A DNA stretch of 64,000 bases from Rhizomys pruinosus (Eukaryota > Chordata > Mammalia > Rodentia > Spalacidae): assembly GCA_009823505.1 (NCBI GenBank), contig VZQC01005691.1, forward strand, positions 2,973,598 through 3,037,597, in the 5' to 3' direction. Position numbers and translations under genes: made by a program. Positions 11,648 to 23,745 of the stretch are shown here, one piece after another (position 1 is the stretch's first letter; the number at the start of each line of letters is the position of its first letter). The notes under the pieces were generated by a model, which saw only the letters and a program-made list of their open reading frames with translations, made no database searches and was not told the origin of the DNA.

Positions 11648-11905
11648 TTTTTTTTATAATACATTTATTAGCAATTCTTACATTTATTTATTTATTTGTT
11701 TGTTTGTTTGTATGAATGTACTGTCTGCATGTAGGTTTGTGCACCCATGTCATGCAATGCCGCGGAGGTCAGAAGAGGGTGTCGGATTCCCCTGGAACTG
11801 GAGTTACAGACGGTTCTGAGCTGCCATTGGCTGCTGGAGATCGAACCTTGGGTCCTCTGCAAGAGCAGACGGTGCTCTTAACCACTAGGCTATCTCTCCA
11901 GCCCC
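11648..11905 (-). repeat. B3-type SINE inside L1 copy B (first of two)
   Basis: T-rich tail, gcaatgccgcggaggtcaga body, and head ending taggctatctctccagcccc. The internal duplication found in young B3 copies is absent, because the tail side has been shortened to ctggaactggagttacagac. Confidence 0.93.
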
Positions 11906-11908
11906 ATC

Positions 11909-12162
11909 TTTTTTTTGAATTTTTTAAAAATTTTATTTATTTTTGTATGTGTATGAATGTATTGTCTGCATGTATGTCTGTGCACCCGTGTCGTGCAATG
12001 CCACAGAGGTCAGAAGAGGGTGTTGGATTCCCCTGGAACTGTAGTTCTCCTGGAATTGGAGTTACAGATGGTTCTTAGCTGCTATGTGGGTGCTGGGGAT
12101 CAAACCCGGGTCCTCTGTAAGAGCAGTTGGTGATCTTAACCGCTAGGCTATCTCTCCAGCCC
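11909..12162 (-). repeat. B3-type SINE inside L1 copy B (second of two)
   Basis: Same orientation as its neighbour and starting within the same CCATCTTT target. Contains the duplicated gtagttctcctggaattgga block. The host L1 resumes near 12176 with tttattccatcttttgagtg. Confidence 0.93.
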
Positions 12163-13604
12163 CTCCAGCCCCATCTTTATTCCATCTTTTGAGTGGGTCA
12201 TTTGTCTTTGTCTTTTGAGTAGTTTATATAGTCTGTAAATTAATGTTTTGTCAGATATATCACTGGTGAAGGTTTCCTCCCACTCTGTGGGTTTTCTCTT
12301 CACTTCATTGATTGTTTATTTCGCTGTACAGAAGCTTTTGAGTTTAATGAGATTCCACTTGTCAAATGTTGACCTTATTTCCTGCATAGCTGCTGTTTGA
12401 TTTAGAAAGTCTTTTCCTACACCTATGTCTTGTGGGTTGCTGCCAGCGTTTGCTTGTATCACCTTCAGAGTTTTGGGTTTCACGATGAGGTCTTTGATCC
12501 ATTTAGAGTTGTTTTTGTACAGGATAAGAGGTAGAGGTTTAATTTTATTCTTTTACAAATGGTGACCGTTTTGCCAGCACTGAAGATGCTGTCTTTCCTT
12601 CAGGGAGTCTTTTTGGCCCCTTTGTCAAATATGAGGTGGCTGAAATTGTATGTGCTCAAATTTGGATCTTCAATTTTGTTCCATTGGTCAACAGGTCTGT
12701 TTTTGTGCCAATACCAAGCTGTTTTTATGACTATAGCCCTGTAATATAGTTTGAAGTCTGGTAAGGTGATCCCCCTGTATTGTACTTTAGGCTATTTGGG
12801 GGTCTTTTCTTTTTTCATATGAATTTAAGGATTTATTTTTTCCAAGTCTGTGAAGAAATTCTTGGGGATTTTAATTGGGATTGCACTGACTCTGTAAATC
12901 ACTTTGTGTAGAATGGACATTTTTACTATATTAATTTTTCTAGTCCATGAGCATGGGAGGTCTTTCCATCTTCTGATGTCTTCTTCAATCTCCTTCTTCG
13001 GGGGTATAAAATTTTTGTTGTAGAGCTCTTTGGTGTCTTTGGTTAAGTTTGTTCCTAGGTATTTTATTGTTTTTATGGCTATTGTGAGTGGGAAGGTCTT
13101 CTTGTATTCTTTCTCCAGTTGCTTGCTGTTGGTGTAAAGAAAGGCTACTGATTTTTCTAGGTTAATTTTGTATCCTGCCAATTTACTGAAACTCTTAATC
13201 ACTTGTAGGAGTTTTCAGGTAGAGTTTTTAGCATCCCTTAGGTAAACTATCATATCATCTGCAAAGAGGGATACTTTGACTTCTTCTTTTCCAATTAGTA
13301 TTCTTTTAATTTCCCTTTCTTGCCTTACTGCCCTAGCAAGTGTTTCAAGCACTATATTGAAGAGGAGTGATGACTGGGGACAGCCTTGCCATGTTCCTGC
13401 CTTTAAGGGGAATGCTTCTAACTTTTTTCCACTTAGGATGATGTTGGCTGTGGGTTTGTTGTATATGGCTTTGATTACATTGAGGAATGTTCCCTCCAGT
13501 CCGATTCCCTCTAGGACTTTAAGCATGAAGGGATGCTAGATTTTGTCAAAGGCTTTTTCTGCGTCAATTGAGATGACTTTGTGGTTGGTTACTCCCTACT
13601 GCTT

Positions 13605-14270
13605 TTAAGAACTGCAAAGTCAGTGAAAATGAGCCTTCACTTCTAATGAAGTATTATTCAAAGAGATAGAATAAAGAGGGGTAGGTCCCAGTCTCTGAAA
13701 ACAGGAGTCAAACACTCATAGGAGGAAAGAGAACCTTGGTCATAGGCTAAGAATTGTGTTACACGACACATTTCCAACTAAAGGATGTATCTGAATGACA
13801 CAGCAGATGGACAGGATCAGCAATTGTCAAGAGGCATCACTATCACCATGACTACCAATGAGGCTGGCCATGGGGCAAGCAACACCTCATGGCCTGCCCA
13901 GGACAGGAAGGAGACTGAAGGAAAGGGAGTTGATGTTACTATCTTCTTAACAGAGTCTATAATCAGTAGGCCTCTAAATTAAATGTTCTAAGTTCTTAGT
14001 TGACTGTGCCATTGATGGCAGACCTAGAAAACCAAGTTATTACAAGTAGCTGGGTCTCCCTATTACCTCAGTACTAGCCTGGGCATTGATTCAGGCTTTA
14101 GTGGTACTCCCTGGAAAATCTAAAAACACGAACACAAAGGCCATAAAAAAATATCTCCCAGAAGCAGCAGCATGAACTTGTCAGTCAGATAGGACATGGG
14201 CTATCATGGCCTGTCCACTGCCTTTCTCCTATTTATCCAGATAATCTAGGAGCCATGAGGATCATGTGCC
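13605..14270. other. Anonymous intronic DNA
   Basis: Nothing recognisable. The 65-codon open frame at 13785-13982 has no family resemblance. Confidence 0.6.
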
Positions 14271-14500
14271 AAAACAGTACCAGTTTATCTTAGAGGGCTT
14301 ATCATATGCCATATAAATTTCTAAGTATCTTAAATAAGTTACCCCTTGTAAATGTCACAAATAAACCTTCTGAGCTATGCCCTGTTCCTCTAATGTACAG
14401 ATTAGGGAACTCAGACTTACAGAAAATAAGTAACACTGCCAAGACTACACAACTCACTAATAGTGGACATGTCTAGATTTACAATTCCAAGTATTTGGTT
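14271..14500 (+). repeat. MIR SINE fragment
   Basis: The core gtacagattagggaactcag, then aataagtaacactgccaaga and acaactcactaatagtgg, follows the ancient MIR consensus order (gaggaaactgag, taagtaacttgccc, acacagctagtaag). Confidence 0.65.
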
Positions 14501-14530
14501 TTTCTTTTCCTTTTCATACCTCACCAATAC

Positions 14531-14846
14531 TTTCAATGCATACACCCAAAATTAGGTTTTAAAAATCAGACTGGAGTGAAGAGTCAATGTTGAAAAAAAT
14601 GATCATCTTATCAAAAGTAATATACAGGATGAATGCAATCCCAATCAAAATATCAGTATCAGTCTTCACATACAGAGAAAATTATCTTTTCCAATGCAAA
14701 CACCCAAAATTAGGTTTTAAAAATCAGACTGGAGTGAAGAGTCGATATTGAAAAAAATGATCATCTTATCAAAAGTAATATACAAGATGAATGCAATCCC
14801 AATCAAAATATCACTATCAGTCTTCACATACAGAGAAAATTATCTT
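14531..14846 (+). repeat. 158-bp direct tandem duplication inside an L1
   Basis: 14531-14688 and 14689-14846 are near-identical, with about five substitutions (for example gtcaatgttg versus gtcgatattg, atacagg versus atacaag). The unit lies in L1 ORF2 text (gatgaatgcaatcccaatca). Confidence 0.95.
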
Positions 14847-14987
14847 AAAATTCACTTTGAAATACAAAACACCTCAGCCAAAGCAAACCTGAGCAAAAAC
14901 TTATGACTTAGTGGATAAGAACATTTGCTCTGTAAGCATAAAGACCTGAGTTTGAATCCTCAGCATCCATATTAAAAAAAAAAATTG

Positions 14988-15269
14988 GGGCTGGAGAGAT
15001 GGCCTAGCAGTTAAGAGCGCCGACCGCTCTTGCAGAGGACCCGGGTTCGATCCCCAGCACCCACATGGCGGCTGAGAACCGTCTGAAACTCCAATTCCAG
15101 GAGAACTCCAGTTCCAGGGGAATCCGAGACCCTCTTCTGACCTCCGCGGCATTTCACGACACGGGTGTACAGACCTACATGCAGACAGTACATTCATACA
15201 CATAAATAAATAAATTAAAAATAAATAAATAAATAAAATTTAAAAAAAAAAATAAAAATAAAAATAAAA
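14988..15269 (+). repeat. B3-type SINE, young
   Basis: ggggctggagagatggccta head, duplicated tccaggagaactccag block, and a tail of (AAAT)n followed by A-rich sequence. Confidence 0.94.
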
Positions 15270-15494
15270 AAATTCTAGCACAGCTGAAGGTGCCTCCCCA
15301 CACTGGGAGGTGGAAGCAGAACGTGTTGCGAACTTGCTGGCTAGCAAGCCAAGCCACAACAAGCTCCCAGTTCAGAGAGGTTATCTCAAGTGAATAAGGT
15401 AGAGAACAATAATGGAAGCCAGAAGACATTCTCCTCTGGCCCCCACATCAACACACATGGCACATGCACCCACATACTCACAGGCATGCACCTC

Positions 15495-15512
15495 ATACAC
15501 ACACACACACAC

Positions 15513-15557
<45 letters not shown>
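15495..15557. repeat. (CA)n microsatellite
   Basis: About 62 nt of CA with one CACG interruption. Translated shadows (poly-His/Thr) are meaningless. Confidence 0.97.
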
Positions 15558-15559
<2 letters not shown>

Positions 15560-17229
15560 ACTCAAAGTATCAATCATCCTACCTGATTTCAAGTTATACT
15601 ACAGAGACATAGTAATAAAAACAGCATGGTAGTGGCACAAATCAGACAGGAAGATCAGTAGAACAGATTAGAAGACCCACATATATATCCATACAGCTAC
15701 AGCTACCTGATTTTCAACAAAGAAGCCAAAATACTCATTAGGAAAACACAGCCATTTTAACAAGCTATGGGGAGAAAACAGGATATCCACATGTAGAAGA
15801 ATAAAGCTAAACTTTTATCTCTCATTTTGGAAAAAAAAAAGTCCAAATGGTGCAGAGACTTTAACATAAGACCTGAAACTCTGAAAATGCTAGAGAAAAA
15901 GTAAGGGAAATCACTTGGGACTTTCTCAATAGGATTTAATAATTCAAGAAATAAGGCCAAATAATACCAAGGAATGAGACGTCATGAAATTAAAAACTTA
16001 GGTACAGCAAAAGAAACCGTTAATCAAGTGAAGAGGCAGTTTACAGAATGGGAGAAAAATCTTTGTAATCTGATAGTAGATTAATATCTAGAATGCACAA
16101 GTAAAATTTTAAAACCCAAAACAGACAGCTCAATCAAAAACAGGCTGAGGCACTAAACAGAGTTGTCCAAAGAGGAAATACAAATAACCAATAAATATTT
16201 TTAAGAGTTCAACATCTCTCATCATCAGAAAAATACAAATTAAACTTACTCTGAAATTCTAACTTATCCTGTCAGAATGGCCATCAAAAAAACATTTGAC
16301 AATATATGCTGGAGAGGGTATGAAGAAAAAAGAACATACATTCACTGCTGGTGGAATACAAACTGGTAGAGTAACTGTGGAAGTCAATGTGGAGGTTTCA
16401 CAATAAATTAAAAGCAGAACTTCCATATACCACTCCTGGGCATTTATCCAAAGAACATTCTATCATACAACAGATATACTTCCTCATCCATCATTGCTGC
16501 TCTATTCACAATAGAATGACCTGGATTCAGCAACAAGTCCATCAACAGATGAACAGACAATGAAAATTGTGTACCACTCTAATATACAGAGTTCAGCTTT
16601 TAATTTTTTAGATAAATGTATCTGTGTGGGAGTGAGGGAGGTTGATGCTAAAAACTAGAAAGGAGCCCAAGACAGCAGAAAAAATTACTTTCAGCAGAAA
16701 ATTACCCTATAATTAAATCTAAATAAATGTTATCTATGCTATATTTAAAACCTAAAATGTCACGATTCATTCAATTAGTATCTGATCATTTATGAAAGAT
16801 TTTAAATTCCTGATTATGTTCTGTTAGGAATTGCCATTCAAATGCACTTCCAGATGCATTTCCTCTTCTAATCAGTAATGTGACTGAAAATATATTCTGC
16901 GTTAGCACATTTCTACACATTTAACTATTTCATTGAGTTTCATTTTTATTTTGATCTTGATGCCTTTCATTTTTCATTAGCTCTTATTGTGTGGATTTAA
17001 ATTTTCTAATAAAAAAACTGAGAAAAATTCGAATGAATGGAAGACTGAATTTACTTCATAAAAAATATAAACTAAAAGAAAAAACAAGTCATTCCGAAAA
17101 AGCTATTCTTCATAGGCTGATTTCTCATCAATACTGGGTACCTATTTGGCAATTACGTATCACACCAAATCACCAGGAAAATATTTTGTATGGAAGAAAT
17201 GTTGCCAAAACTCCAAAATATACAAAGGA

Positions 17230-18253
17230 CTAACAAAAAGAACTAAGACAAAAAGCCCCCTCCACATATCAATAAATGGGTTAATGAAAACATTTCTCAA
17301 AACGTGAAACACAAATGGCAAAAAATATGAAGCAATGTTTGATTTCACTAGTCATTAGAGAAATGCAAATTAAAACAACACTAAGATTCCACCTCATCCC
17401 AGTCAGAATATCAGTCAGTAAGAAAACAAGGAAAAGGGGCTGGAAAGATATTTCAGTGGTTAAAGGCACTAGCTGCTCTTACAGAGGTCCCAGGTTCAGT
17501 TCCCAGCAGCCACTCACAACCACCGGAAACCTCAGTTCCATGGGATCTGATGCCCTCTTCTGGCCTCCAAAGGCACTCCATCCACATGGTAAACTTACAT
17601 ACATGAAGGCAAGAAACTCATATACACATAAAATAAAAATGAGTATCTTTTTTAAAGGAAAAAAAACAAATACTAATAAAGATATGGACAAAAAGAAACA
17701 CATATATACTGCTACTGGGAATGTAAATTAGTTGAGCCACCATGAAAATCAATGTTTCAAACAAAAACAACTAAACAAAAAAAATAGATTTGCCACATGA
17801 CCCAGCTATACTATACATGGGCATTTACCCCCAAGGAAGCCAAGTCAGTTACTACAGAAACACCTCCACATCAATATCACTGCAGCACTATTCACAATAG
17901 CCAAGTTATAGAAGCCACACAGGTACCCAATAATAGGGGAACAGATAAAGAAAATTTGACATATATATAAACAAGAAAATTTTTAGTCATAAATAAGAAC
18001 AAAGTTATATCATCTGCAGAAAAATAGATACAACTGGAGATAATCATTTAAGTGAATTGAGTCTCAGAAAACAAAAATGCTTGTTTTCTCTCCTTTGTGG
18101 TTCTTAGATTTTATAGTGGTACATAAAATCATGTATGACACAAAAGTATAAGTCAAATGGTCTAGGAGAACCAATAGGACTAAAAGAGGGAGAAGGAAGA
18201 GTAAAGGGTAAAGGGACATGGGAAGATATGCTTAATATACAGTGCACATGTAT
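17230..18253 (+). mobile_element. L1 3' end (ORF2 C-terminus and 3' UTR), interrupted by B3
   Basis: Text such as ttagagaaatgcaaattaaa and cattcacaatagccaagtta-like motifs mark the L1 ORF2 C-terminus on the plus strand. A B3 sits at 17436-17662. The distal part runs up to the insertion point of the young minus-strand L1 and may continue past 23761. Confidence 0.85.
17436..17662 (+). repeat. B3-type SINE
   Basis: ggggctggaaagatatttca head, ccaggttcagttcccagcag box B, tail aaataaaaatgagtatcttt. An older copy without the internal duplication. Confidence 0.92.
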
Positions 18254-18265
18254 ATGAAAATATTT

Positions 18266-18598
18266 TTTTAATTTATTTCTATATTTTTTATCAAATCTAG
18301 ACCCATGTCCCCCCCATTCCCCCACCCCACCTGAGCTCAAGCATTCCGCCAAACATGCTTTTCATCTCTTTCTCAGTCTTTCTCAATATTCTCCATGAGG
18401 AAGTTGACTGTTTTGAGCAGAAGTTCATCGTTTCAGTCAGTTCTTCGATGCAGTCCTTTATGTTGTTGTTGTTGGTGTTGTTATTGTTTCCAATATGCAT
18501 TACTCCCAACTGCTTTGAACAAAAGCTCAGGGGGCCATACACAAGAAATACTTACAACTAGGTAATTGGCACTAACATCCACAGATGAGGGATACCAT
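18266..18598 (-). repeat. L1 3' UTR
   Basis: Follows the ORF2 stop. It contains the G-rich polypurine block (L1 sense) typical of L1 3' UTRs, with a T-rich plus-strand border at about 18262-18290 standing for the tail. Confidence 0.8.
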
Positions 18599-21500
18599 TC
18601 ATTGTTTGTTTTTCTGGGACTGTGTCACTTCACTCAGCATGATGTCCTCTAGCTCCAGCCATTTTCTTGCAAAGCTCATGCTGGCGTCTTTCCTTACTGC
18701 TGCATAGAACTCCATTGTGTAGATGTACCACATTTTCTCTATCCACTCATCAGTTGAGGGGCATTTGGGTTGATTCCAGCTCCTTGCTATTGTGAAGAGA
18801 GCTGAAATAAACATGGCCGTGCATGTACCTCTGCAGTGGGGTGAGTCTTGAGGGTACATGCCTAGGAGTGGTATGACTGGGTCGGGTGGCAAGTTCATTC
18901 CAAGTCTTCCAAGGGTTCTCCACACTGCTTTCCATAGTGGCTGTACGAGTTTACATTCCCACCAGCAGTGGATGAGTGTTCCCCTTTCCCCACAACCTCT
19001 CCAGCACTTGGTATCATTTGTTTTCTTGATCCTAGCCAGTCTTATTGGAGTAAGATGATATCTTAAAGTGGTTTTGATTTGCATTTCCTTAATGATTAGT
19101 GATGTTGAGCAGTTCTTGAGGTGTTTCTCAGACATCTCTAATTCCTCGCTTGTGAAGTCTCTGTTCAGTTCTTTGCTCCATCTATTGAGCGGGTCGTTTG
19201 TTTTCTTTTTTCTTTGTTTTTTGAGTAGTTTATATATTCTGGAAATCAATGCTTTGTCAGATGTATCTGCAGTGAAGGTTTCCTCCCACTCTGTGGGATT
19301 TCTCTTCACTTCCTTGATTGTTTCTTTTGATGTACAGAAGCTTTTGAGTTTGATGAGGTCCCATTTGTCAATTGTCGACCTTAATTCTTGTGCAGCTGCT
19401 GTCTGATTTAGGAAGTCTTTTCCTACGCCTATGTCTTGTAGTCTGCTGCCAACTTTTTCTTCTATCACCTTCAGAGTTTGGGGTTTCACGTTGAGGTCTT
19501 TAATCCATCTGGAGTTGACTTTTGTACAGGGTGAGAGGTAGGGGTTTAATTTCATTCTTCTACAAGTGGTGATCCAGTTTTGCCAACACCACTTGCTGAA
19601 GATGCTGTCTTTTCTCCATTGTGGTTTCTTGGCCCCCTTGTCAAATATGAGATGGCTGAAATTGTATGTGCTCAGATTTGGATCTTCGGTTTTGTTCCAT
19701 TGGTCAACAGGTCTGTTTTTGTGCCAGTACCAGGCTGTTTTTATGACTATAGCCCTGTAGTATAGTTTAAAATCTGGTATAGAGATCCCTCCTGTGTAGC
19801 TCTTTTCACTCAGGATTGATTTGGCTATTCGGGGTCTTTTGTTTTTCCAAATGAATTTAAGAACTTTTGTTTCCAAGCCTGTGAAGAAACTCTTGGGGAT
19901 TTTGATTGGGATTGCATTAAATCTATACAAGAGTTTTGGTAAAATGGACATTTTTACAATGTTAATTTTCCCAATCCATGAGCATGGGAGGTTTTTCCAT
20001 CTTCTGAGGTCTTCTTCAATTTCTTTCTTTAAGGGTTTAAAATTTTTGTTGTAGAGGTCTTTGGTGTCTTTGGTTAGGTTTGTTCCTAGGTATCTTATTG
20101 TTTTTGAGGCTATTGTGAGTGGGAAGGTCTCTTTGAATTCTTTCTCCAGTTGCTTGTTCTTGGTGTAAAGAAAGGCCATTGATTTTCTAAGGTTAATTTT
20201 GTATCCTGCCACTTTGCTGAAGCTGTTAATCGTTTCTAGGAGTTTTCTGGTGGAGTTTTTTGCATCCCTTAAGTAAACAATCATATCATCAGCAAATAGG
20301 GATAGTTTGACTTCCTCTTTTCCAATTAGTACTCCTTTAATATCCTTTTCTTGCCTTATTGCTCTAGCAAGTGTTTCAAGCACTATATTGAAGAGGAGTG
20401 GTGATAGGGGGCAGCCTTGCCGAGTTCCTACCTTTAAAGGGAATGTTTCTGTCATTTCCCCATTTAGGATGATATTGGCTGTGGGTTTCCTGTATATGGC
20501 TTTGATTACATTGAGGAATGATCCCTCCAATCCAATTCCTTCTAGGACTTTAAGCATGAAGGGATGCTGGATTTTGTCAAAGGCTTTTTCAGCATCAATT
20601 GAGATGATGGTGTGGTTTTTGTCTTTGATTCCGTTTATGTGTTTGATGATGTTTATTGATTTTCGTATGTTGAACCATCCCTGCATCTCTGGTATGAATC
20701 CAACTTGGTCATGATGGATGATCTTCTTGATGTGGGTCTGTATGCGATTTGCCAGTATTCTGTTTAGAATTTTGGCATCTGTGTTCATGAGGGAGATGGG
20801 TCTATAATTCTCCTTTTTAGTTGTATCTTTGCCTGGTTTTGGTAATAGAGTGATGTTGGCTTCATAGAAGGAATTTGGGAGAGTTCCCTCTGATTGTATA
20901 CTTCTAAACAGTTTCAGAAATAATGGTTGTAGGTCTTTTTGAAATGTTTTATAGAATTCTGCTGTGAAACCGTCTGGGCCTGGGCTTTTTTTAGTTGGGA
21001 GGCTTCTTACTACATCCTCTATTTCTTCATATGTTATGGGTCTGTTTAAGCTGCTGGTCTCCTCTTGGCCAAGCTTTGGTGATTCCCAAGATTTCAGATA
21101 TTCATCCATTTCTTCTAGATTTTCAAACTTGGTAGAATATAGGTTCTTGTAATATTCCCATATAATTTTCTTGATCTTTTCCTTGTCCGTTGTGATATTT
21201 CCCTTTTCATCACAGATTGTATTGATTTGGAGTTGTTCCTTCTTTCTTTTTGTTAACTGGGCTAGAGGTCTGTCTATCTTGTTTATTCTTTCAAAGAACC
21301 AACTTTTGGCTTCATTGATTTTTTGTATTGTTTTCTTTGTTTCTATTTCATTGATTTCTGCTCTGATTTTTGTTATTTCTTCCTGTCTGTTGCGTTTAGG
21401 GTTCATCTGTTGTTGCCTCTCAAGTGCTTTTAGCTGTAGTGTTAGATCATTCACTTGTGCTCTTTCTGTTTTTCTAATGTAGGCACCCAGGGCTATAAAT

Positions 21501-22405
21501 TTCCCTCTTAGGACTGCTTTTAAGGTATCCCATAAGTTTTGTTGTGTTGTATTGTCATTGTCATTCAGTTCCAGGAATGTTTTTATTTCTTTCTTTATCT
21601 CTTCCTTGACCCATTCATTATTCAAGAGTGTGTTGTTTAGTCTCCATGTGTTCTTGTAGGCAGGAGGGCTTGTCCTGGTGTTGATGTTGAGCTTCATTGC
21701 ACTGTGGTCTGACAGGATGCATGAAATTATTTCAATCTTTTTGTATTTGTAGAGGTTTCTTCTGTGTCCCAGGATGTGGTCGATTTTGGAGAATGTTCCG
21801 TGGGGTGCTGAGTAGAAAGTGTATTCTCTGGTATTAGGATGGAATGTTCGGTAGAGGTCTATGAGGTCCATTTGGTGTATCATATCGTTCAGTTCAGATG
21901 TCTCTCTGTTTATTTTTTGTCCTGTTGACCTATCCAAAGGACTCAGTGGGGTATTGAAATCTCCCACTATGAGTGTGCTGGGGTTAGTCTGTGACTTGTG
22001 GTCCTGGAGAATTGTCTTTATAAAGTTTGGTGCACCAGAATTTGGGGCATATATATTCATAATTGTGAAATCTTCTTGGTGGATTGTTCCTTTGATGAAA
22101 ATGTAATGGCCTTCTTTGTCTCTTCTGATTTCTTTTACTTTGAAGTCTATTTTATCCGATATTAAAATAGCAACACCTGCTTTCTTTTTGGTACCATTTG
22201 CTTGGAATATTTTTTTCCATCCCTTCACTTTAAGGTGGTGCCTGTCCTTGAAGGTAAGATGTGTTTCTTGTAGACAGCATATCGATGGATTCTGTTTCCT
22301 AATCCAGTCTCCCAGTCTATGTCTTTTGATTGGGGAATTTAGTCCATTAATATTTAAGGTTATGACTGATAGGTTTGTGTTGCTTCCTTTTGCCTTATTA
22401 TCCAT
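18599..22405 (-). CDS. L1 ORF2 protein: endonuclease and reverse transcriptase, full-length open frame
   Basis: This 1268-codon frame runs from ATG (22405) to TGA (18601-18599) with no interruption. It drives target-primed reverse transcription: an APE-like endonuclease nicks DNA and the RT copies RNA from the nick. Visible landmarks are the endonuclease N-terminus LNINGLNSP (residue 17 onward), QETHL with Glu47, VGDFN with Asp149 and Asn151, and SDHSAM with Asp233 and His234. The RT segment has NYRPISLMN, the DKIQHPFM region and the catalytic FADDMIVYL (Asp706, Asp707). The C-terminal region contains a Cys-rich [18 protein letters not shown] element. Length is close to the usual 1270-1280 aa. 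Nothing indicates a host function, and expression is not implied. Confidence 0.96.
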   Translation of the reverse strand: MDNKAKGSNTNLSVITLNINGLNSPIKRHRLGDWIRKQNPSICCLQETHLTFKDRHHLKVKGWKKIFQANGTKKKAGVAILISDKIDFKVKEIRRDKEGHYIFIKGTIHQEDFTIMNIYAPNSGAPNFIKTILQDHKSQTNPSTLIVGDFNTPLSPLDRSTGQKINRETSELNDMIHQMDLIDLYRTFHPNTREYTFYSAPHGTFSKIDHILGHRRNLYKYKKIEIISCILSDHSAMKLNINTRTSPPAYKNTWRLNNTLLNNEWVKEEIKKEIKTFLELNDNDNTTQQNLWDTLKAVLRGKFIALGAYIRKTERAQVNDLTLQLKALERQQQMNPKRNRQEEITKIRAEINEIETKKTIQKINEAKSWFFERINKIDRPLAQLTKRKKEQLQINTICDEKGNITTDKEKIKKIIWEYYKNLYSTKFENLEEMDEYLKSWESPKLGQEETSSLNRPITYEEIEDVVRSLPTKKSPGPDGFTAEFYKTFQKDLQPLFLKLFRSIQSEGTLPNSFYEANITLLPKPGKDTTKKENYRPISLMNTDAKILNRILANRIQTHIKKIIHHDQVGFIPEMQGWFNIRKSINIIKHINGIKDKNHTIISIDAEKAFDKIQHPFMLKVLEGIGLEGSFLNVIKAIYRKPTANIILNGEMTETFPLKVGTRQGCPLSPLLFNIVLETLARAIRQEKDIKGVLIGKEEVKLSLFADDMIVYLRDAKNSTRKLLETINSFSKVAGYKINLRKSMAFLYTKNKQLEKEFKETFPLTIASKTIRYLGTNLTKDTKDLYNKNFKPLKKEIEEDLRRWKNLPCSWIGKINIVKMSILPKLLYRFNAIPIKIPKSFFTGLETKVLKFIWKNKRPRIAKSILSEKSYTGGISIPDFKLYYRAIVIKTAWYWHKNRPVDQWNKTEDPNLSTYNFSHLIFDKGAKKPQWRKDSIFSKWCWQNWITTCRRMKLNPYLSPCTKVNSRWIKDLNVKPQTLKVIEEKVGSRLQDIGVGKDFLNQTAAAQELRSTIDKWDLIKLKSFCTSKETIKEVKRNPTEWEETFTADTSDKALISRIYKLLKKQRKKKTNDPLNRWSKELNRDFTSEELEMSEKHLKNCSTSLIIKEMQIKTTLRYHLTPIRLARIKKTNDTKCWRGCGERGTLIHCWWECKLVQPLWKAVWRTLGRLGMNLPPDPVIPLLGMYPQDSPHCRGTCTAMFISALFTIARSWNQPKCPSTDEWIEKMWYIYTMEFYAAVRKDASMSFARKWLELEDIMLSEVTQSQKNKQ

Positions 22406-22446
22406 CTGCGGTTTTGATTTAGGTTTCTACTTCTGCAGTTATGCTT

Positions 22447-23745
22447 TTATTGATTTCTCCTTCTAGGTGCCTGGGGTTGGTTGCTCCTTTCTTCTGTTCT
22501 TTGAATTGCTTCAAGTATTCTCTGAAGGGTTGGTTTTCTGGACATGTATTCTTTCAAGTTGTTTATGTCATGGAAGGTTTTTCTCTCTCCTTCAACTATA
22601 ATTGACATTTTTGCTGGGTATAGTAACCTGGGTTGGCATCTATTGTCCCTTAACACTGGGAATGCTTTGCTCCAGGTTCTTCTTGCTTTCATAGTTTGCA
22701 TTGAGAAGTCAGTTGTAATTCTGATAGGTTTCCCCTTATAGGTCACTTGTTGTTTTTCTCTTGTGGCTTTAAGGATTTTGTCTTTGTTTTGGGTGTCTAG
22801 CATTTTAACTATGATGTGGCGTGGAGAATTTCTTTTCTGATCTTGTCTGTTTGGAGTTCTATGTGCTTCTTGTATTGGTATTGGTTTGTCTTTTTTTAGT
22901 TTGGGGAAGTTTTCATCTATTATTCTGTTGAAGATCTGATCAATACCATTCTCTTGGGATTCTTCTCCTTCCTCTATTCCTATGATGTGGAGGTTTGATC
23001 TTTTCATAGTGTCCCACAGTTCCTGGTTGTTCCATTTTTGTGTATTTTTAAATTTTTCATAATCTTTACTTGAGGTTTTTAGTTGTTCTGTGTTATCTTC
23101 CAGGTCTGATATTCTTTGTTCTGCTTCCTCCATTCTGCTTCTGAGGCTTTTTCCATTCCTTTCCTCTTGATTGGATGAGTGTTTGACTTCCTTTTTCATT
23201 TCCTCTCCTGATTTCTTTAGTATTTCTACTTCTTTTTGGAGCTTCTCAATCTCCTCCTGTAGCTCTTTGCTTCGCTGCTTGGTTTCCTTATCTTTTTCAG
23301 CATGGGATCTTTTCTGTGTTTCTACTTCCTTCCGGAGTTAGTCATTCTCTCTCCCTAGGTCCTTCTTGAGTTCTTCATTCTCTTTTCTTAGTTCTTTGAT
23401 TTGCTCTTTATAATCTTGTAGCTCTTTAAGTATGTTCCCAATTGTGTTTCTGATATCTGTGTCCTGGGCCATCCCCATGGGGATCCCACTGTAGGAATCT
23501 TCCATAGGGTTGGTAGAGCTTGGTGCGGGATTATCCTGCCCCTTTCCCGTGTTGTCTCTTCTTTGTGTTCCTGGCATATGGGCTTCTCCTTGCCTGTATT
23601 CCAAAGTGAGTCCTAAATGCCTCTTCACTGTGTTGAAGGTTTGCTTTGCTTGCCTCCTCCAAATGCCTTCATAATCCCAGTTGGGTGGGGGGGTGCTCTT
23701 TAGCCCATGCCCCGGTATCTGCGCTTCAGCTGGTCTCGGGAGGTC
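22447..23745 (-). pseudogene. L1 ORF1 protein frame, interrupted by one TAA
   Basis: The frame is open on the minus strand from 23745 to the TAA at 22449-22447, except for one in-frame TAA at 23340-23338. It encodes the L1 RNA-binding chaperone. The first in-frame ATG is at 23577; codon 23628 sometimes taken as a start is GTG. The N-terminal part is rich in Lys/Glu heptads (LKELQDYKEQIKELRKENEE and after the stop), the coiled coil that trimerises ORF1p. The C-terminal half carries RRM and CTD hallmarks such as NLHIIGIEEGEE, RTPNRQDQKRNSPRHIIVKM, REKQQVTYKGKPIRI and QPRLLYPAKMS. The stop lies in the coiled coil, so any product from the first ATG would lack RNA binding. Whether the element was truncated before the true ORF1 start is unclear. 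Confidence 0.9.

Larger units (their letters stand above)
10506..13592 (-). mobile_element. L1 copy B, 3' UTR plus decayed ORF2 up to the RT domain
   Basis: A second L1 3' end begins at tacttttattgatatttgtg, and ORF2 continues to 13592. Residual frames at 13215-13526 and 12825-13202 show the RT region ([23 protein letters not shown]) with frameshifts and stops. Two B3 insertions interrupt it at 11648-12162. Flanking CTACTGCTTTT occurs at 9583 and 13594, suggesting one original 5'-truncated insertion. Confidence 0.9.
14896..15557 (+). repeat. Composite B4-like SINE split by a B3
   Basis: The tRNA-like head at 14896-14975 (cttagtggataagaacattt, gagtttgaatcctcagcatc) and the distal part at 15271-15494 (ttgctggctagcaagccaag) belong together. 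The tail has expanded into the CA run to 15557. Confidence 0.6.
14531..16620 (+). mobile_element. Old L1, ORF2 C-terminal half, interrupted
   Basis: Plus-strand ORF2 text includes [17 protein letters not shown] at about 15575-15630 and the downstream C-terminal region to agatgaacagacaatgaaa. It is broken by a B4-like SINE (14896-15557), which is itself split by a B3. Many stops; inactive. Confidence 0.85.

Noticed and set aside
13276..13539. 87-aa plus-strand frame
   Set aside because: Antisense of decayed L1 copy B ORF2.
18858..22466. Plus-strand frames of 60-135 aa such as 20307-20714
   Set aside because: Antisense shadows of the intact L1 ORF2.
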